Shown: positions 23,332 through 32,514 of the stretch, in pieces
How the letters are laid out: every line of letters starts with the position of its first letter
Position numbering within the stretch: the first letter of the stretch is position 1
Source: WHTK01 sp963711035
GTDB taxonomy: Bacteria; Chloroflexota; Dehalococcoidia; DSTF01; WHTK01
Direction of reading: 5' to 3'
NCBI GenBank assembly: GCA_963711035.1
Contig: CAVQCN010000002.1
Span: forward strand, 124,001 to 188,000
Length of the DNA stretch: 64,000 nucleotides
Translations under genes and position numbers: made by a program
Notes under the pieces: generated by a model
Told to the model about the DNA's origin: nothing
Database searches by the model: none
Seen by the model: only the letters and a program-made list of their open reading frames with translations

Positions 23332-24278
23332 CGTTGATGATGACCGAGCGACCAGTCGTGCACGAGCCCGTCATGCTGCAAGAGGTGCTTGCGGGCCTGG
23401 CGGTGCGTCCCGGCGGCCGCTACGTCGACTGCACCGTGAACGGCGGCGGTCACGCCGAGGCGATCCTCACAGCCGCCGAGCCGGGCGGCAGCCTCCTCGG
23501 TATCGACGAGGATCCGGACGCGCTGGCGATGTCGCGGGAGCGTCTCGGACGCTTCGGCGGCGCCGTGGCGCTGGTGCAGGGCAACTTTCGCAACGTGGAC
23601 AGCATCTGCCGAGAGCGGGACTTCGCACCCGTGAACGGCATTCTTTTCGACCTTGGCCTTTCCTCGCACCAGCTGGCGAGCTCGACGCGCGGCTTCAGCT
23701 TCCGCATCGAGTCGCCGCTGGATATGCGCTTCGGCCCCGATCAGGAGACGACGGCCTCCTATTGGGTGAACGAGGTGCGAGAGGAAGAGTTGGCGGACTT
23801 GATCTGGCGCTTCGGTGAGGAGCGCGAGAGCCGGCGCATCGCCAGGGCCATCGTCGCCGGTCGTCCCTTTATGACGACCACCCAACTAGCCAAAGCCGTC
23901 GAGCAGGCCGTGGGCCGGAGGCCGGGAAGTCAATCCCACCCCGCCACCAAGACATTCCAGGCCCTCCGCATAGCCGTAAATCAGGAACTAGCCAGCCTGA
24001 TTGAGGCATTGCCTAGGGCTCATGGCCTGCTCGGCTTTGGGTCTCGGATGGTGGTACTCAGCTACCACTCGCTCGAAGACCGCATCGTCAAGCAATTCAT
24101 CAGCCGGGAGACGCGCGACTGCATCTGCCCGCCGCAGCAGCCGATCTGCACCTGCGGCCACAAGGCCACGCTGAAAAGCGTGACGCGCGGCGTCGTGACC
24201 CCCTCATCGTCGGAAGTGGCGGCCAACCCACGCAGCCGCAGCGCCAAGCTGCGCGTCGTCGAACGTTTGGCGGCTTGA
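23328..24278 (+). CDS. rsmH: 16S rRNA (cytosine-1402-N4)-methyltransferase RsmH
   Basis: The 316-residue protein has HEPVMLQEVLAGL, GRYVDCTVNGGGHAEAIL (SAM site), DGILFDLGLSSHQLASSTRGFSF (read as NGILFDLG here), and the C-terminal VVLSYHSLEDRIVKQF. The ATG at 23328 overlaps the mraZ stop; ATGs at 23337 and 23340 are alternatives. RsmH methylates C1402 in the ribosomal decoding centre and is a standard second gene of the dcw cluster. Confidence 0.95.
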   Translation: MTLMMTERPVVHEPVMLQEVLAGLAVRPGGRYVDCTVNGGGHAEAILTAAEPGGSLLGIDEDPDALAMSRERLGRFGGAVALVQGNFRNVDSICRERDFAPVNGILFDLGLSSHQLASSTRGFSFRIESPLDMRFGPDQETTASYWVNEVREEELADLIWRFGEERESRRIARAIVAGRPFMTTTQLAKAVEQAVGRRPGSQSHPATKTFQALRIAVNQELASLIEALPRAHGLLGFGSRMVVLSYHSLEDRIVKQFISRETRDCICPPQQPICTCGHKATLKSVTRGVVTPSSSEVAANPRSRSAKLRVVERLAA

Positions 24279-24288
24279 GGCGGGCAGC

Positions 24289-24726
24289 GTGGCAACTCTA
24301 GACAGACTCGCTCCTCCGACTACGGCGCCCGCCGCGGCGCCGGCCTGGAAGCCCCGTCGCGCAATAGCCGTCGCTCTTACCGCGGTGGCGGCTATTGCGC
24401 TCCTCCAGGTTCTGCAGTCGAGCAGCGTAGCGAGCACGGGACAGACCATGCAGCGCCTGGAAGAGCAGCAGTCGACGCTGCAGGCGGAGAACCACCAGCT
24501 GGAGGCGGACATCGCGGCTCTGTCGTCTCTCGACCGCATCGAGCACGACGCCCGCGACCGGCTGGGCATGATCCCAGCGCGCAAGATCGAGTACGTCTCA
24601 GTGGATACGCCGGCCCCGTCCGGCCCGCTGCTGCCGCGGCCCATCCTGGCGTTGCCGGAGGGGCAGCCGCCTTCGCAGACGGATTCGTGGCTGGACTCGC
24701 TGCTCAAGGTCCTGCCGCTACCTTAA
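24289..24726 (+). CDS. ftsL: FtsL/DivIC-like septum protein
   Basis: The 145-residue protein has one membrane segment (RRAIAVALTAVAAIALLQVLQ, about residues 23-43), then a coiled coil TMQRLEEQQSTLQAENHQLEADIAALSSL and the tail motif DARDRLGMIPARKIEYV, which is typical of FtsL/FtsB proteins (RLGM). Such proteins bridge FtsQ and the FtsW-FtsI synthase at the septum. The GTG start is 10 bases after rsmH. The Pro-rich C-terminal 40 residues are extra. Position points to FtsL; FtsB/DivIC cannot be distinguished by sequence alone. Confidence 0.85.
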   Translation: MATLDRLAPPTTAPAAAPAWKPRRAIAVALTAVAAIALLQVLQSSSVASTGQTMQRLEEQQSTLQAENHQLEADIAALSSLDRIEHDARDRLGMIPARKIEYVSVDTPAPSGPLLPRPILALPEGQPPSQTDSWLDSLLKVLPLP

Positions 24727-24768
24727 GTCGTCACTAACGGGCCGCTGGGTCCGATCGGGGAGTTTGCC

Positions 24769-26508
24769 TTGGCGCGGACCGGCAGTCGCTTTACCTGGAG
24801 AGTCGGTCTCCTCGGCGCCGTTCTCGTCCTGGCGACGCTGGGCATCGTCGGCCGGTTGATCTACATCCAGGTCCTCCACCACAACGTCTACGCGGCGCAG
24901 GCCGAGCAGGAGCACGATGACAAGCAGGTCATCCGCTCGACCCGCGGCGCCATCCTCGACCGTAACGGCTACCCGCTCGCGACGTCGCTGGACGTCTACG
25001 ACCTCTACGTCGACCGCCGCGCCTGGAACGACGATCCGGCCAAGATCGACCTGGTCGCGACCAAGCTGGCGCCGTTCCTCACCCGCGACGCAACGCAGCT
25101 CGAGGCCGACCTCTCTGATGATTCCAAGGGGCCGATCGAGCTGCTGCAGAGCAGCCTCGAATTCGACGTTGGCGAGCAGATCAAGCAGATGTACCTACCG
25201 GGCGTGACCCTGGCGGCCGCCACGAAGCGCTACTACCCTGAAGGCGATCTCGCGTCGGCGCTGCTGGGTTTCCTGGGACGCGACCACGCTGGCCTCGCCG
25301 GCCTCGAAGCCGACCTCGACGACGTGCTGTCCGGTACGCCGGGCGCCATCTACTTCGAGCGCGACGGCGGCGGCCAGCCCATCGCCATCGGAAACAGCCA
25401 CATCGATCCGGGTACGCCCGGCTCCGACGTGAAGCTGACCATCGATCGCTACATACAGAGCCTGGTCGAGAACGAGCTAGACGCCGAGATCAAGGCGCAC
25501 CAGGCCAGCGGCGGCTCGATCATCGTCATGAACCCGAACACCGGCGCCATCCTGGCGATGGCCAGCCGGCCCAGCTTCAAGCTTTCCGACCTCTCGCTCG
25601 ACGCGCCCGATCTGAGCCTGTATCGCAATCGCGCGGTCACGGACCTCTACGAGCCTGGCTCCGTGTTCAAGGTGCTGACCATGTCCACGGCCATTGACCT
25701 GGGCCTGGTCAACCCGAACACGACGTACGTCGATACGGGTGAGGTCGACAAGGGCGGCTACGTCTTCAAGAACTGGGACTTCAGCGCCAACGGTGTCCAG
25801 ACCATGACCCAGGTGCTGCAGAAGTCGCTCAACACCGGCGCTATCTGGGTCAGCGACCTGATCGGCGCTGACCGCTTCTACGCGTCGATCAAGCGCTTTG
25901 GCTTTGGCGACTCGACCCACTCCGGTCTCGGCGGCGAGGCGGACGGCATCGTCCGCACCAACGCGGACCCGGCGTGGTCCAACACCGACCTGGCGACTAA
26001 CAGCTACGGCCAGGGCATTGCCGCCACGCCACTGCAGGTGATCACGGCGATCTCGTCCGTGATCAACGGCGGCCACCTGATGCGCCCTTACATCGTCGAA
26101 GAAGAGGACGGCCCCGATGGCACGCGCACCTTCGACCCCGTCGTCGTGCGGCAGACGATCTCGCCCGAGACGTCGAAGACGATGGTGCAAATGATGGAAG
26201 CGGTCGTGGACGGCGTGCCGTACCACGGCGCTCAGATTCCCGGTTATCATGTCGGTGGCAAGACCGGCACGACGCTCGTCTCAATCCCAACCGGTTACGC
26301 CCTCGACTCGACCATCGCTTCGTTCGTTGGCTTCGCGCCGGTCGAGAACCCCGCATTCATCATGCTCGTGAAAATCGATCAACCCAAGGACGACCCGTTG
26401 GGCGGCGTCGTGGCCGCGCCGGTCTTCGCCAAGCTGGCGCCACAGATACTGCAGTACCTCAACGTTCCGCCGTACGCCCAGCAGCAGAAGCTGGCAGCGG
26501 CGCATTGA
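24769..26508 (+). CDS. ftsI: Septal class B penicillin-binding protein (FtsI/PBP3)
   Basis: The 579-residue product starts at TTG 24769 after GGGGAG. It has one N-terminal membrane span (VGLLGAVLVLATLGIVGRLIYI, shown by position 11-32), the pedestal domain with TRGAILDRNGYPLATS, and the transpeptidase with S298-V-F-K, S353-L-N and K498-T-G. It cross-links septal peptidoglycan with FtsW. No PASTA repeats follow. In most dcw clusters murE comes next; here murF follows after 13 bases. Confidence 0.95.
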   Translation: MARTGSRFTWRVGLLGAVLVLATLGIVGRLIYIQVLHHNVYAAQAEQEHDDKQVIRSTRGAILDRNGYPLATSLDVYDLYVDRRAWNDDPAKIDLVATKLAPFLTRDATQLEADLSDDSKGPIELLQSSLEFDVGEQIKQMYLPGVTLAAATKRYYPEGDLASALLGFLGRDHAGLAGLEADLDDVLSGTPGAIYFERDGGGQPIAIGNSHIDPGTPGSDVKLTIDRYIQSLVENELDAEIKAHQASGGSIIVMNPNTGAILAMASRPSFKLSDLSLDAPDLSLYRNRAVTDLYEPGSVFKVLTMSTAIDLGLVNPNTTYVDTGEVDKGGYVFKNWDFSANGVQTMTQVLQKSLNTGAIWVSDLIGADRFYASIKRFGFGDSTHSGLGGEADGIVRTNADPAWSNTDLATNSYGQGIAATPLQVITAISSVINGGHLMRPYIVEEEDGPDGTRTFDPVVVRQTISPETSKTMVQMMEAVVDGVPYHGAQIPGYHVGGKTGTTLVSIPTGYALDSTIASFVGFAPVENPAFIMLVKIDQPKDDPLGGVVAAPVFAKLAPQILQYLNVPPYAQQQKLAAAH

Positions 26509-26521
26509 GGCGGCACTGACG

Positions 26522-27886
26522 TTGTTCACGATCGACGAAGTACGCGATGCGCTGCGTGACTGCCTGAAGGGTGAGCGCGCCGGTACGGTCACGGAGTTCA
26601 GCGGCGTGACCAACGACTCCCGCGTCGCCAAGCCGGGCGACCTCTTCGTCGCCCTTACCACGGCGGTGCGCGACGGCCACGACTTCCTCGACGACGCCGT
26701 CGCCAATGGCGCCACCGGCGTGGTGGTGCACAACGAGGAGATCCTGCTGCACGACCACGTCTGGGCCTTCCTGGTCGACGACACGAAGCACGCGATCGGT
26801 GAGCTGGGCCGCGCCTGGCGCTCTCGCTTCGACGTTCGCGCCATCGCCATCGCCGGCAACGTCGGCAAGACGACGACGAAGGAGCTGACGGGGGCGGTGC
26901 TGCAGGGCTGCGGCCACACCGTGCTCAAGAGCCCCCTGAACTTCAACGACGAGATCGGCCTGGCGATGTCACTCTTCCAGCTCGACGAGACCTATGACCG
27001 CGCGGTGCTGGAGGTGGGCATGTTTGAGCTGGGCGAAATCCGCCGCCTCTGCCAGATCGCGCAGCCTCAGATTGCCGTCGTACTCAACGTCGGTCCAACC
27101 CATCTCGAGCGTCTCGGCAGCATGGAAGCCATCGCGGAGGCGAAGTCGGAGGCTGTGCAGGACCTACCTCCTACCGGCTGCGCCATCCTCAACGCCGACG
27201 ATCCCATGGTGGCGGACATGGCCTCGAAGACCCAGGCGCGCGTGCTCACGTTCGGCACCCATCACCACGCCGACATCCGCGCTACCGAGGTGCAGGGGCG
27301 CGGTCTTAGCGGCGTCGACTTCACCCTCGGCTGCCTGGGCCGCAGCCTGCGGGTGCACAGCCCGCTGCCCGGCATCAGCCTCGTGCCCAACGCGCTGGCC
27401 GCGATCGCAGTCGCCATCGCGGACGGCGCCAGCGTCGAGGAAGCGGCCGACGCCATGAATCGCGCCGAAGTGACGACGCGGCTGCAGGCGAAGGTGGCGG
27501 CCAGCGGCGCCACGATCCTCGACGACTCCTACAACGCCAACCCGGCCTCGATGATGGCTGCGCTGGACGTGCTGTATGAGATGCCGGGCCACCGCTACGC
27601 CCTGCTCGGCGACATGCTGGAGCTGGGCGTAGCAGAGGCGGATGGTCATCGCTCTGTCGGCGAGCACGCGGCGCACGTCGTCGATGCGCTGTTCACGGTC
27701 GGCCCGCGCGGTGTACAGATCGCGGCGGGGGCGAGGGCGGCCGGCGCGCGCACGGTGCGCCACTTCGACAGCAAGGAAGAGGCCGCCCAGGTGCTGCGCG
27801 ACAACCTCGGCCCCGGCGACGTACTGCTGGTCAAGGCCTCGCATGGTCTGGCTCTCGAGACGGTAGTAGCGGAGCTCGTGGAGTAG
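26522..27886 (+). CDS. murF: UDP-MurNAc-tripeptide:D-Ala-D-Ala ligase MurF
   Basis: The 454-residue Mur ligase has an N-terminal domain with VTNDSRVAKPGDLFVAL, the ATP loop AGNVGKTTTKEL (GSNGKTT in most relatives), SPLNFNDEIGLAMSLF, LEVGMFELGEI, VLNVGPTHLERLGS and the C-terminal LDDSYNANPASMMAAL. These are MurF-specific; MurE features such as a diaminopimelate or lysine motif are absent. It adds D-Ala-D-Ala to the cytoplasmic precursor. The TTG start has a weak ribosome site; mraY begins at its last base. Confidence 0.95.
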   Translation: MFTIDEVRDALRDCLKGERAGTVTEFSGVTNDSRVAKPGDLFVALTTAVRDGHDFLDDAVANGATGVVVHNEEILLHDHVWAFLVDDTKHAIGELGRAWRSRFDVRAIAIAGNVGKTTTKELTGAVLQGCGHTVLKSPLNFNDEIGLAMSLFQLDETYDRAVLEVGMFELGEIRRLCQIAQPQIAVVLNVGPTHLERLGSMEAIAEAKSEAVQDLPPTGCAILNADDPMVADMASKTQARVLTFGTHHHADIRATEVQGRGLSGVDFTLGCLGRSLRVHSPLPGISLVPNALAAIAVAIADGASVEEAADAMNRAEVTTRLQAKVAASGATILDDSYNANPASMMAALDVLYEMPGHRYALLGDMLELGVAEADGHRSVGEHAAHVVDALFTVGPRGVQIAAGARAAGARTVRHFDSKEEAAQVLRDNLGPGDVLLVKASHGLALETVVAELVE

Positions 27887-28854
27887 TGGTCGACGCGATG
27901 ATTGCCGCCTGCCTCGCTATGCTCGTGACCGTCGCCGCCGGCTACCCGATCCTGGCCGAGCTGCGGCGCCGCAAGCTGGGCAAGTCCTACTCCGGCGACG
28001 AGCCGGAGGCTTATGCGACCAAGGCCGGTACGCCGACGATGGGCGGCCTGATCTTCATCGTCGGCGTCGTCGTAGCAGCGGTTCCGTTCGCGGTCGCCCG
28101 CGACGCGCACATGCTGCTGCCCCTCGTCGCGATGCTGGCGGCGGGCGGCCTCGGCGCTTACGACGACTTCCAAACGCTGGTGGGCGCCGAGAAGCTCAGC
28201 GGCCACGAAACCTGGTTCTTCTTCGTGAAGTGGGGCGTGCTGCTGGTCATCGGCGCCGCCGTCGCCGCCGAGCTCTACGGCGACCTCAACCTGCGCGACA
28301 TGGTCGTGCCGCACTTCGGCGCCTACAGCCTCGGCGTGCTGTACCTGCCGGTCGTCATCGTCGTCTTCGTTGCCGCGACCAGCGGCGCCGTGATCACGGA
28401 TGGCATGGACGGCCTCATGGCGGGTGTCAGCGCCATCGCCTACGCCTCCTACGGCACGATCGCGCTGGCGCAGGGCCAGGACGAGCTGGGCGCGTTCGCC
28501 TTTTCGGTGGTCGGCGCCTGCGCGGCCTTCCTCTGGTTCAATGCGTACCCGGCGCAGGTGTTCATGGGTGACCTCGGGGCGCAGGCGCTGGCCGTCGGCC
28601 TTGTCGTCGTGGCGTTCATGACCGGCTGGTGGCTGCTGCTGCCGGTGATCGGCGTCATCTACTTCATCGAAGGACTCTCGGACGTCATTCAGATCGGTTC
28701 GTTCAAGCTGCGCGGCACGCGGGTCTTCCGTATGGCGCCGGTGCATTACCACTTTCAGCTGGGCGGCTGGGCCGAGACGCAGGTCGTCACGCGCTTTTGG
28801 CTTCTGGCGGCATTGGGAGGGCTGGCGGGGATAGGCCTCGCCTTCGTGGACTAG
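27886..28854 (+). CDS. mraY: Phospho-MurNAc-pentapeptide translocase MraY
   Basis: About ten membrane segments are visible in 322 residues. The family motifs are EAYATKAGTPTMGGLIFI, GAYDDFQTL, TDGMDGLMAGV (catalytic Asp region), MGDLGAQALA, and MAPVHYHFQLGGWAETQVVTRFW (the HHH-like loop). MraY moves phospho-MurNAc-pentapeptide to undecaprenyl phosphate, giving lipid I. The start is a GTG overlapping the murF stop. The usual aspartate-rich NVTDGLDG box is ITDGMDG here. Confidence 0.96.
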   Translation: MVDAMIAACLAMLVTVAAGYPILAELRRRKLGKSYSGDEPEAYATKAGTPTMGGLIFIVGVVVAAVPFAVARDAHMLLPLVAMLAAGGLGAYDDFQTLVGAEKLSGHETWFFFVKWGVLLVIGAAVAAELYGDLNLRDMVVPHFGAYSLGVLYLPVVIVVFVAATSGAVITDGMDGLMAGVSAIAYASYGTIALAQGQDELGAFAFSVVGACAAFLWFNAYPAQVFMGDLGAQALAVGLVVVAFMTGWWLLLPVIGVIYFIEGLSDVIQIGSFKLRGTRVFRMAPVHYHFQLGGWAETQVVTRFWLLAALGGLAGIGLAFVD

Positions 28855-28856
28855 CG

Positions 28857-30230
28857 ATGACGAATCAGGAGTGGCAGGGAAAGCGCATCGTCGTCATCGG
28901 CCTCGGCATCGAGGGCGAGGACCTGGCGCGCTACTTCGCGGAGCACGGCGCCAGCGTGGCCGTCAGCGACAACAAGGGCCCCGAGGCGCTGGTCCAGCGT
29001 GTGCGCTCGCTCACGCCGCTCGGCGTCGACTTCCGTCTCGGCGGCAACGACCCGTCCGACGTGCAGGGCGCCGACCTGGTCTGCGTCTCGCAAGGCGTGC
29101 CGCTGAACAACCCCGCAGTCGTCGCGGCGCGAGAGGCGGGCATCCCCATCGATTCGATGACGTCCTTCTTCCTGGAGCGCTATCCCGGCCCCGTGGCCGG
29201 CATCACCGGCTCCAGCGGCAAAACCACGACGACCTCACTGGTCGACTCGATCTTCACCGTCGCCGGCCGCAAGCATGTGCTGGGCGGCAATATCGGCCGC
29301 GGTTTGCTGTCGCTGCTGGACGGAGCTTCGGCGGATGCCTGGGCGGTGCTGGAGATCAGCCACACGCAGCTCGTGTTGACGCAGCGCAGCCCCAACGTGG
29401 CGGCGCTGCTCAATGTGACGCCCAACCACCTGGACCAGTTCAGCTGGGAGCAGTACGTCGACCTCAAGCGCAAGATTTACAGCTTCCAGGGAGGGGATGG
29501 CGTTGCTGTCTTCAATGGCGACGACCCTGTCTCCCAGCAGCTGCGGCTGGAAGCGAAAGGGCGTGTCTTCCTGTTCAGCACGGAAGGCGACCACGGCGCC
29601 GACGGCGCCTTTCTGATCAACGACACGGTTGTCTGGCGCCGCGACGGGCGCACCGACGCCGTCGTCTTTCGGTCGGAGATACCGCTGCGCGGTTTCCATA
29701 ACGTGGCCAATGTCACGGCCGCTACTGCTATCGCCGCAGCCTGCGACATCGGGCCCGGGCCGATTACCGAGGCGATACGCAGCTTCAAAGCGCCGCCGCA
29801 CCGCATCGAATTCGTGCGTCAGGTGGGCGGCGTGGACTTCTACAATGACAGCATCGCGACGGCGCCGGAGCGCACGCTGGCAGCGCTGCGCTCCTTCGAG
29901 GAGCCGATCGTGCTGCTGCTGGGCGGCCGCGACAAGAACCTGCCCCTCGACGACCTCATGCTGGAGGCCTCGCGCCGCTGCCGCGCCGTCGTCTGCTTCG
30001 GCGAGTCGGGGCGCATGCTGGCCTCGGCGGCCCGTCGGGCCGGAATCGACGCGATCGAGACGCCGAGCCTGGCCGAAGCGGTGGACGCCGCCGCGGCGCA
30101 GGCCAGGTCCGGTGACTCGGTGCTGCTCTCGCCGGCTTGCACGAGTTTCGATGCCTACGACAACTTCGAGCAGCGCGGCATCGAGTTCCGAGAGCTCGTC
30201 AGCCTGCTACCAGAGGAGCCCCGCCCATGA
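28857..30230 (+). CDS. murD: UDP-MurNAc-L-alanine:D-glutamate ligase MurD
   Basis: ATG 28857, two bases after mraY, gives 457 residues. Blocks seen: IVVIGLGIEGEDLARYF (Rossmann), AGITGSSGKTTTTSLVD (ATP loop), LGGNIGRGLLSLL, VLEISHTQLVL, VTPNHLDQF and VDFYNDSIATAPERTLAAL. MurD adds D-Glu to UDP-MurNAc-L-Ala. The SSFQL motif of most MurD proteins is SHTQL here. A longer frame upstream overlaps mraY and is not used. ftsW overlaps its stop. Confidence 0.94.
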   Translation: MTNQEWQGKRIVVIGLGIEGEDLARYFAEHGASVAVSDNKGPEALVQRVRSLTPLGVDFRLGGNDPSDVQGADLVCVSQGVPLNNPAVVAAREAGIPIDSMTSFFLERYPGPVAGITGSSGKTTTTSLVDSIFTVAGRKHVLGGNIGRGLLSLLDGASADAWAVLEISHTQLVLTQRSPNVAALLNVTPNHLDQFSWEQYVDLKRKIYSFQGGDGVAVFNGDDPVSQQLRLEAKGRVFLFSTEGDHGADGAFLINDTVVWRRDGRTDAVVFRSEIPLRGFHNVANVTAATAIAAACDIGPGPITEAIRSFKAPPHRIEFVRQVGGVDFYNDSIATAPERTLAALRSFEEPIVLLLGGRDKNLPLDDLMLEASRRCRAVVCFGESGRMLASAARRAGIDAIETPSLAEAVDAAAAQARSGDSVLLSPACTSFDAYDNFEQRGIEFRELVSLLPEEPRP

Positions 30231-31405
30231 GCAAGCGCCAGACCAGCCGGCTTTACGCCGGCCGCCCCGACTACGCCATCCTGGTTACGACGCTGGCGCT
30301 GGTGGTCATCGGGCTGATCTTCGTCTACAGCTCCAGCTTCGCCATCGGCCTGGCCGAGTACAACAACGCGAACTACTTCATGGTGCGCCAGGTGGCGTCG
30401 GCCATGATCGGCCTCGTCGTCATGTTCGGCCTGATGCGCTTCGACTACCGCTACCTGCGCTTCGCGAGCCCGCTGCTCATGCTGGTCGCAGTGCTCAGCC
30501 TCTGCGCCGTGCTCTTCATCGGCAGCGACGCATACGGCGCCCGGCGCTGGATTACGTTCGGCTCGCTGCCGCCCTTTCAGCCCAGCGAGTTCGCCAAGCT
30601 GGCCCTCATTATCTATATCTCCGCCTGGCTCGCCTCCCGGGGCCGCGAGGTGAAGAGCTTCGCGCTGGGTTTCGTGCCCTTCGTCTTCCTGGTCGGCGTC
30701 GTCGCGGCGCTGGTGATCATGGAACCGGACACCGGTACTGCCTTCATCCTGGTCGGGACGACTGCGGCGATGTTCTTCCTGGCAGGAGCCAACCTCGTGC
30801 ACATCGCGGCCATGTCCAGCATTGTCGGCGTCGCCGGCGTAATGCTGATCCTCAGTGGCGAGTACCGGTCCAATCGCATCTTCGCCTTCCTCCAGGCCGA
30901 CAAAGACCCTCTCGGTATCGGCTTCCAGGTGCGACAACTCCTCATCGCGCTGGGTAGCGGCGGCTGGCAAGGTCTCGGCCTCGGCTTCAGCCGCCAGAAG
31001 TTCTTCTATATCCCCGGCGCCCACACTGACGGCGTCTTCGCGATCATCGGCGAGGAGACGGGCATCATCGGCACGCTGGTCGTCATCGGCCTATTTGCGT
31101 ACTTGCTGTACCGCGGTTTCCGCGTTGCCCTCAACGCGCGCGACGACTTCGGCTTCTACCTGGCGATGGGCGTCGTGTGCTGGATCGGCTTCCAGACGCT
31201 TGTCAACCTGGGCGGCATCACCCGCTCGATCCCATTGACCGGTATCCCGCTGCCCTTTGTGAGCTACGGTGGATCGTCATTGATTATGATCATGGCAGGG
31301 GTTGGCATACTGCTGAACGTCTCCCGATACGGCAAAGACAAGACCTACGTCGAGCGGCCGGCGACGCGCCGGTCGCGAGTCAGGACGAGGGCTGTCACGA
31401 CATGA
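30227..31405 (+). CDS. ftsW: Septal peptidoglycan polymerase FtsW
   Basis: The 392-residue SEDS protein starts at an ATG overlapping the murD stop. It has about ten membrane segments, FVYSSSFAIGLAEYNN, the conserved FQPSEFAKLALIIYISAWLA and IPLPFVSYGGSSLIMIM. FtsW polymerises lipid II at the septum with FtsI. The C-terminus is Arg-rich and cytoplasmic. RodA is the related alternative; position before murG supports FtsW. Confidence 0.95.
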   Translation: MSKRQTSRLYAGRPDYAILVTTLALVVIGLIFVYSSSFAIGLAEYNNANYFMVRQVASAMIGLVVMFGLMRFDYRYLRFASPLLMLVAVLSLCAVLFIGSDAYGARRWITFGSLPPFQPSEFAKLALIIYISAWLASRGREVKSFALGFVPFVFLVGVVAALVIMEPDTGTAFILVGTTAAMFFLAGANLVHIAAMSSIVGVAGVMLILSGEYRSNRIFAFLQADKDPLGIGFQVRQLLIALGSGGWQGLGLGFSRQKFFYIPGAHTDGVFAIIGEETGIIGTLVVIGLFAYLLYRGFRVALNARDDFGFYLAMGVVCWIGFQTLVNLGGITRSIPLTGIPLPFVSYGGSSLIMIMAGVGILLNVSRYGKDKTYVERPATRRSRVRTRAVTT

Positions 31406-32514
31406 AGGTGGTCTTCTGCGGCGGCGGAACCGGAGGTCACGTCTACCCGGCGCTGACCGTCGCCGCCGCGCTGCGCCGCCTCTACGGCGACGCCCATCCC
31501 CTCGATCTGCTCTACCTCGGCGTACGCGGCCGCATCGACAGGGACCTCGTAGCCCGCGAGGACATTCCTTTTCGCGCCATCACGGCCGGGCCGCTGCGTG
31601 TCGGCAACGTCGTGGGCACGCTGAAGGGCGTTGCGCGGCTCATTGTCGGCTTCGGCGAGTCGTACGGCGTCCTGCGCTCATTCCGGCCGGACGTCGTGTT
31701 TTCGACGGGCGGCTACGGCAGCGTCGGCGTCGGCCTGGCGGCCCGGGCGCGAAACGTGCCGCTCGTGCTCTTCCTGCCCGACGTCGAGCCGGGGCTGGCG
31801 GTGAAAACGCTGGTCCGTGTCGCGAAGTCGATTGCCGTGACAGTGCCGCGCGCCCTCGACGCGATGCCGGCTTCGCGCACGCGTCTCACGGGCTACCCGG
31901 TGCGCCCCGCCTTCTTCACGGCGGAGCGCGCCGTATCTCGGCAGGCGCTCGGCCTGCATCCGACGCTGCCGCTGCTTCTCGTCGCCGGAGGCAGCACCGG
32001 GGCCAGCGTGATCAACCGCCAGATGACGGCGTGGCTGCCCGAGTTCCTGCGCGTCGGCCAGGTGCTTCACGTCAGCGGCCCCGGTGACGAACAGTGGCTG
32101 CGTCAGCACGCCGAGGCGCTGCCGCCGGACCTGCGCGAGCGCTACCATCTGCGCGCCTATCTGCATGAAGGCATGGACCAGGCGATGGCCGCCGCCGACC
32201 TGGCCGTGATGCGCGCCGGCGCCTCCACGCTGGGAGAGCTGCCGGCGACGCGGTTGCCTGCCATCCTCATCCCCGGCGTCTTCTCTGACCAGAGCCTCAA
32301 CGCTCGCTATCTCGAAGAGCAGGGCGCCGCCGTGACGCTGTCGCAGGATCGCCTCGAGGATTTGTACGACACCATCATGCAACTGATGGGCGACTCGTCG
32401 CGCCGCGAGAGCATGAAGCAGGCGCTGGCGCAGATGTCGCACGCGAACGCCGCTGACGACCTGGCGCGCCTCGTTGCCGAAACCGCCGGCGTGCGCGAAG
32501 GAGCCGCCGTATGA
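31402..32514 (+). CDS. murG: UDP-GlcNAc:lipid I N-acetylglucosaminyltransferase MurG
   Basis: From ATG 31402, overlapping ftsW, the protein is 370 residues. CGGGTGGHVYPALTVAAAL is the N-terminal glycine-rich acceptor loop, STGGYGSVGVGLAAR the second, and LVAGGSTGASVINR plus MRAGASTLGELPATRLPAILIPGVFSDQSLNARYLEEQGAAV (around residues 271-312) form the UDP-GlcNAc site. It turns lipid I into lipid II on the inner membrane face. The murC start overlaps its stop. Confidence 0.95.
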   Translation: MKVVFCGGGTGGHVYPALTVAAALRRLYGDAHPLDLLYLGVRGRIDRDLVAREDIPFRAITAGPLRVGNVVGTLKGVARLIVGFGESYGVLRSFRPDVVFSTGGYGSVGVGLAARARNVPLVLFLPDVEPGLAVKTLVRVAKSIAVTVPRALDAMPASRTRLTGYPVRPAFFTAERAVSRQALGLHPTLPLLLVAGGSTGASVINRQMTAWLPEFLRVGQVLHVSGPGDEQWLRQHAEALPPDLRERYHLRAYLHEGMDQAMAAADLAVMRAGASTLGELPATRLPAILIPGVFSDQSLNARYLEEQGAAVTLSQDRLEDLYDTIMQLMGDSSRRESMKQALAQMSHANAADDLARLVAETAGVREGAAV

